Shown here: one piece after another, positions 60,768 to 64,000 of the stretch
Position numbering within the stretch: position 1 is the first letter of the stretch
Layout of the letters: every line of letters starts with the position of its first letter
Assembly (NCBI RefSeq): GCF_002806975.1
Contig: NZ_NIHD01000010.1
Span: forward strand, 62,001-126,000
DNA from: Marinobacter aromaticivorans
GTDB taxonomy: Bacteria; Pseudomonadota; Gammaproteobacteria; Pseudomonadales; Oleiphilaceae
Length of the DNA: 64,000 nucleotides
Direction of reading: 5' to 3'
The notes under the pieces: generated by a model
What the model was told of the DNA's origin: nothing
Databases searched by the model: none
What the model saw: only the letters and a program-made list of their open reading frames with translations
Made by a program: the position numbers and the translations under genes

Positions 60768-62350
60768 TCCACTTCTGAAGTGTTCTCGTCGGTGGAGAGG
60801 CATGAGGCCGTACCGCCAGCAACCGGCAGCGTAAAGAAGAACCGGGCGCCACCATCTTCGGGGCGCTCAAAACCGATCTCCCCTCCCTGAGCCTGAATCA
60901 GGGAGCGGCAGGTAGGCAAACCAATGCCCATCCCCTCATCTTTTGTGGTGTAAAACGGCAGAAACAGTTTTTCTTCCGCGTCTTCCGCAAGCCCGATACC
61001 ATGGTCACGGACTTCAACCCGGACACAGCCTTTGTCGGTCATCCCTGCACTGACTTCCACGGGCAACTCAGATCCGGCGCTGCGCGTTGCTTCCAGTGCA
61101 TTTCGTATCAGATTGAGAGCAACCTGCTGCACCTGAATCGGGTCGGCAAGAATATCCGGCAGGTCTTCCGGCACAACCAGCTCGATTGCACCTTCGTTAT
61201 TGCGCGCATCCACTTCCGCGAACTGGCGCGTATCCTCCAGCAATGCCGATACCGACAACACTTCTTTACCGGTGGCCGGCTTTTTCATGAAGCGCCGGAT
61301 ACGACGGATTATTTCACTGGCCCGGTGAGACTGAGCCTCAATCTTGTCAAGGGTTTCCTGGAGCAGCCCCAGGTTGGGGCTCTCTGCCGACATCATCCGT
61401 TTGGCGACCCGTGCGTAGTTGGTAATCGCCGTCAGCGGCTGGTTTACTTCGTGGGCAACGCCGGCCGCCATCTCGCCCATGGTGGTCAGCCGGGAGGTGT
61501 GGGCCAGCTGGTGGCGCTGCTCCTGAACAAGCTCACGGGCTTCTTCCAGCGCCCGTTCACTCTCAAGCTCGGCGGTGATATCACGGAATACAACCACCGC
61601 GCCGCGTAACTCATCGCCGTCATATTTTGGTGTCGAACGGTATTCCGCCGGAAATCCCGTTCGATCCGCACGCAGCATTCTGATATCCCGCTGATTTTCG
61701 ATAACACCCTGGCTGCAGGTAGCCCGGGCCGGAAGGCCTGCGGGGCATTCCACTGCCGTAGAAAAATGGGTCTCGAAAAAGTTGCGGCCAATCAGATCCT
61801 CAACCGGGCACCGCATAATGACAGCAGCTGCCGGGTTGGCAAACTCTATGGTGCCGTGTTCATCAAGGCCGTAGATGCCTTCACTGATGGAGTTGAGTAT
61901 ACGGGCCTGGTCACTCCTGAGCTCACGATTGCGTGCCTGCAGCTCGCGCTCAAGCCGGATGACCCGGGCATGGGTTTTGACCCTGGCAATCACTTCCTGG
62001 GACTGGAATGGCTTGGAGATATAATCGGCCCCGCCGAGAGAGAAGCCTTTTACTTTGGCTTGCAGGTCATCCAGTGCCGATAAAAACACAACGGCACAGT
62101 CAGCCGTTTCCGGATCGGCCTTGAGGCGCTCACACACCTCATAGCCGTCCATTTCCGGCATCATGATATCAAGGAGAATAACCTCGGGCTGGTGACGGCG
62201 GGCGAGATCCAGAGCTTTTTCGCCCTCATTGGCGATCAGCAACCTGTAGTCCTGGTCTTTGAGTGTCTCGTAAAGGACTTTCAGGTTCTGTGGATTGTCA
62301 TCCACAAGCAGAACCGTAACCTCCGAATTTTCGCTGACAACTTCAGTCAT
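60764..62350 (-). CDS. Sensor histidine kinase with N-terminal receiver and PAS domain
   Basis: The 528-residue protein starts at Met-Thr-Glu-Val-Val; an 11-residue extension to 62383 is possible and neither start has a strong site. It has a receiver domain (Asp61 acceptor, Lys113), a PAS domain (about 145-262), an H-box Ala-His-Glu-Val-Asn-Gln-Pro-Leu-Thr-Ala (His300) and a GHKL ATPase (Asn-Leu-Ile-Arg-Asn-Ala, Asp-His-Gly-Ile-Gly-Leu, Gly-Met-Gly-Ile-Gly-Leu-Pro). No membrane segments, so it senses a cytoplasmic cue. It is downstream of its probable partner, the FixJ-type regulator. Confidence 0.93.
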   Translation of the reverse strand: MTEVVSENSEVTVLLVDDNPQNLKVLYETLKDQDYRLLIANEGEKALDLARRHQPEVILLDIMMPEMDGYEVCERLKADPETADCAVVFLSALDDLQAKVKGFSLGGADYISKPFQSQEVIARVKTHARVIRLERELQARNRELRSDQARILNSISEGIYGLDEHGTIEFANPAAAVIMRCPVEDLIGRNFFETHFSTAVECPAGLPARATCSQGVIENQRDIRMLRADRTGFPAEYRSTPKYDGDELRGAVVVFRDITAELESERALEEARELVQEQRHQLAHTSRLTTMGEMAAGVAHEVNQPLTAITNYARVAKRMMSAESPNLGLLQETLDKIEAQSHRASEIIRRIRRFMKKPATGKEVLSVSALLEDTRQFAEVDARNNEGAIELVVPEDLPDILADPIQVQQVALNLIRNALEATRSAGSELPVEVSAGMTDKGCVRVEVRDHGIGLAEDAEEKLFLPFYTTKDEGMGIGLPTCRSLIQAQGGEIGFERPEDGGARFFFTLPVAGGTASCLSTDENTSEVD

Positions 62351-62396
62351 ATAGTTAAAGGCCGGCCAAAAAGATAACCTCATAATGCCGGCGGGA

Positions 62397-63023
62397 TTAC
62401 TTCGCGTCGATAAGGTTCTTTACGGACAGAACCATACGCACAAGGTGTGCCAGTGAGTGGGTGCCCATTTTGTGCATTACCCGGGAGCGGTGGATCTCTA
62501 CAGTGCGCTGGCTGATCTCCAGCTCGATAGCGATAACCTTGTTGGCCTGGCCCTCGATCATCCGATCCATGATCTCGTGTTCACGGGGCGTCAGGCTCTT
62601 GATCCGACGGATGATCTCCTGCTTCTCATCAAGGGTTTTGCGCTGTTCCATATCCTGCGCCAGCGCTGCTTCGATTTTTTCGAGTAACGCTTCTTCACGA
62701 TAGGGCTTCTGGATAAAGTCGACGGCACCTTCTTTCATGGCATCCACGGCCATGGGAACATCGCCATGCCCGGTCACAAAAATGATCGGCAGAATGGAGT
62801 GCTTTTCATTCAGCTTTTTTTGCAGTTCCATGCCATCCATGCCCGGCATGCGAATATCCAGAACAATGCATCCGGCCATGCTTTCGGAGTAATCCTTGAG
62901 GAATGCCAGCGCGCTCTCATAGGTTTTGACCGGCTTGCCATCAGACTTCAACAACAGTTCCAGTGAATCACGAACGGCCTCGTCATCCTCTACCACGTAC
63001 ACAGTTTGCTGGATATCAGTCAT
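62397..63023 (-). CDS. FixJ/NarL-type response regulator
   Basis: The 208-residue protein has a receiver domain with Asp56, Thr84 and Lys106, and a C-terminal LuxR helix-turn-helix (Leu-Thr-Pro-Arg-Glu-His-Glu-Ile-Met, Ile-Ser-Gln-Arg-Thr-Val-Glu-Ile-His-Arg-Ser-Arg-Val). It is most like FixJ/TodT/StyR regulators. It forms a two-component pair with the kinase 46 bp downstream; targets unknown. The Lon-like gene lies 39 bp upstream on the same strand. Confidence 0.95.
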   Translation of the reverse strand: MTDIQQTVYVVEDDEAVRDSLELLLKSDGKPVKTYESALAFLKDYSESMAGCIVLDIRMPGMDGMELQKKLNEKHSILPIIFVTGHGDVPMAVDAMKEGAVDFIQKPYREEALLEKIEAALAQDMEQRKTLDEKQEIIRRIKSLTPREHEIMDRMIEGQANKVIAIELEISQRTVEIHRSRVMHKMGTHSLAHLVRMVLSVKNLIDAK

Positions 63024-63062
63024 GGTGTGTTATCTCCTGTCTGTTTTATTTTTCGCGACCGG

Positions 63063-64000
63063 TCAGTGAATTGACGGATCTTTCTGATCGTCCCGTGCGT
63101 GCTCCTGGCGTTCATGCTCACGCATTTTTTCAAGCCGTTGCTGAATAATGCCAAAAACGCTCTGTTTCGGATAGTTGCCGTTTTTGCCGGCCTTGCCGGC
63201 AGGCTTGCCTAACAGTAAGGTAACAGCCTCCTCAACATTTGAAACCGAGTACACAGCAAACCGCCCTTCCCGGACAGCTTTGACCACCTCGCTGTCCAGC
63301 ATCAGATTCTGCACATTATTAGCCGGTACAATCACGCCCTGGGTTCCCGTCAGCCCGCCTTTGAGCTGGCAGGTAGCGAAAAAGCCTTCCACTTTCTCGT
63401 TAACCCCGCCGATCGGCTGAACCTCGCCGAACTGGTTAACGGAGCCGGTAATGGCCAGTTCCTGTCGCACTGCAATGCCGGATAGCGAAGATATCAGGGC
63501 GCAGAGCTCGGCCAGCGAAGCGCTGTCACCGTCTACCTCGCCGTAGCTCTGCTCGAAGGTCAGGCTCGCCGACAGATGCATCGGATCGGTCACCGCAAAG
63601 TGCGAAGCCAGCCATGAGCTCAAAATCATCACGCCCTTGGAGTGGATGTTGCCCCCGAGTTTCACGTCCCGCTCAATGTCCATGATGCCGCCATCCCCAT
63701 AATAGCAGGTTGCTGTTACGCGATTGGACAGGCCAAACTCGAAACCGCCGGTGGAGAGCACAGACAGCGCGTTAACCTGGCCCACAACGGCCCCCTGGGT
63801 TGAAACAAGGGTAGAGCCATCACGGATTGAATCGTAATACTGATCACGAATCCGGCTGCTGCGGTATTTGGCACTTTCCAGGGCCCTCTCCACATGAACA
63901 CCCTGAATCATGTTTGCCCCGGCCTGCCGGGCCCAGAAATCCGATTCCCGAAGCAGATTGGCAATGTTAGCGGCGTGCAGAGACAGCCTGTCCTGATGCT
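63063..64000 (-). CDS. Lon-like ATP-dependent protease, C-terminal part (truncated by window edge)
   Basis: The frame is open to the window edge at 64000, so only the C-terminal 311 residues are seen. They carry the Lon protease domain with nucleophile Ser in Val-Asp-Gly-Asp-Ser-Ala-Ser-Leu-Ala and the general base Lys in Gly-Gly-Val-Asn-Glu-Lys-Val-Glu-Gly-Phe-Phe. The sequence Asp-Arg-Leu-Ser-Leu-His upstream agrees with the LonB-like/archaeal-type family common in gammaproteobacteria. It degrades cytoplasmic proteins, probably with an N-terminal AAA+ domain beyond the edge. Confidence 0.88.
   Translation of the reverse strand, partial: HQDRLSLHAANIANLLRESDFWARQAGANMIQGVHVERALESAKYRSSRIRDQYYDSIRDGSTLVSTQGAVVGQVNALSVLSTGGFEFGLSNRVTATCYYGDGGIMDIERDVKLGGNIHSKGVMILSSWLASHFAVTDPMHLSASLTFEQSYGEVDGDSASLAELCALISSLSGIAVRQELAITGSVNQFGEVQPIGGVNEKVEGFFATCQLKGGLTGTQGVIVPANNVQNLMLDSEVVKAVREGRFAVYSVSNVEEAVTLLLGKPAGKAGKNGNYPKQSVFGIIQQRLEKMREHERQEHARDDQKDPSIH

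Overview
The window looks like a chromosomal segment of a marine gammaproteobacterium, most plausibly Marinobacter or a close relative. This is inferred from the conserved thrS-infC-rpmI-rplT-pheST-ihfA-merR block, the Pseudomonas-like pepN/glpG/nadK block, and a marine-heterotroph gene set (TAXI-TRAP transporter, MMPL/YCF48/DUF1329 cluster, FadH, glutathione-dependent formaldehyde oxidation). No database search was possible, so the genus is a guess.

Region 1 (1-9.5 kb) is the right end of a tailed prophage. It holds the end of a tape-measure gene, five tail or baseplate-like genes, a small beta-rich protein, and a DUF4124 cargo-like gene on the opposite strand. One tail gene (5415-6155) ends in a C-type-lectin/DUF1566 variable-region-like sequence typical of diversity-generating retroelement (DGR) targets. 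It is followed by what looks like the first 34 codons of an Avd accessory protein, with no template repeat or reverse transcriptase in the window, so a decayed or trans-served DGR is likely. The prophage appears to end at the 3' half of a tRNA-Pro(GGG) gene (9457-9501), a probable att core, with short direct repeats on both sides.

Region 2 (9.7-19 kb) is a defence island: type I restriction-modification hsdM-hsdS-hsdR, interrupted by a frameshifted DUF4268-type gene and a PIN toxin/excisionase-like antitoxin pair. HsdM carries two in-frame palindromic GC-rich insertions. A decayed small gene lies just after hsdR.

Region 3 (19-26.8 kb) has a membrane-anchored esterase, the sulfate ABC transporter (sbp-cysTWA), an aldehyde dehydrogenase, and a Crp/Fnr regulator divergent from a DUF2892 protein. 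Region 4 (26.8-34.2 kb, minus strand) is the translation operon, with infC starting at AUU. Region 5 (34.4-43.4 kb, minus strand) has the TAXI-TRAP pair and an MMPL-YCF48-DUF1329 operon.

Region 6 (43.5-51.8 kb, minus strand) is pepN, DUF2797, DUF1315, glpG, a metallophosphoesterase, nadK and a coiled-coil protein. Between DUF1315 and glpG, on the plus strand, sit a strong sigma70 promoter overlapped by a Fur box, about 86 nt of sequence and an intrinsic terminator: a strong candidate for an unannotated iron-responsive small RNA. Region 7 (51.8-64 kb) has fadH with a divergent AraC regulator, fghA-adhC with a divergent LysR regulator, tRNA-Asp, another AraC regulator, a MaoC-like protein, a REC-PAS-histidine kinase with a FixJ-type regulator, and the C-terminal part of a Lon-like protease.
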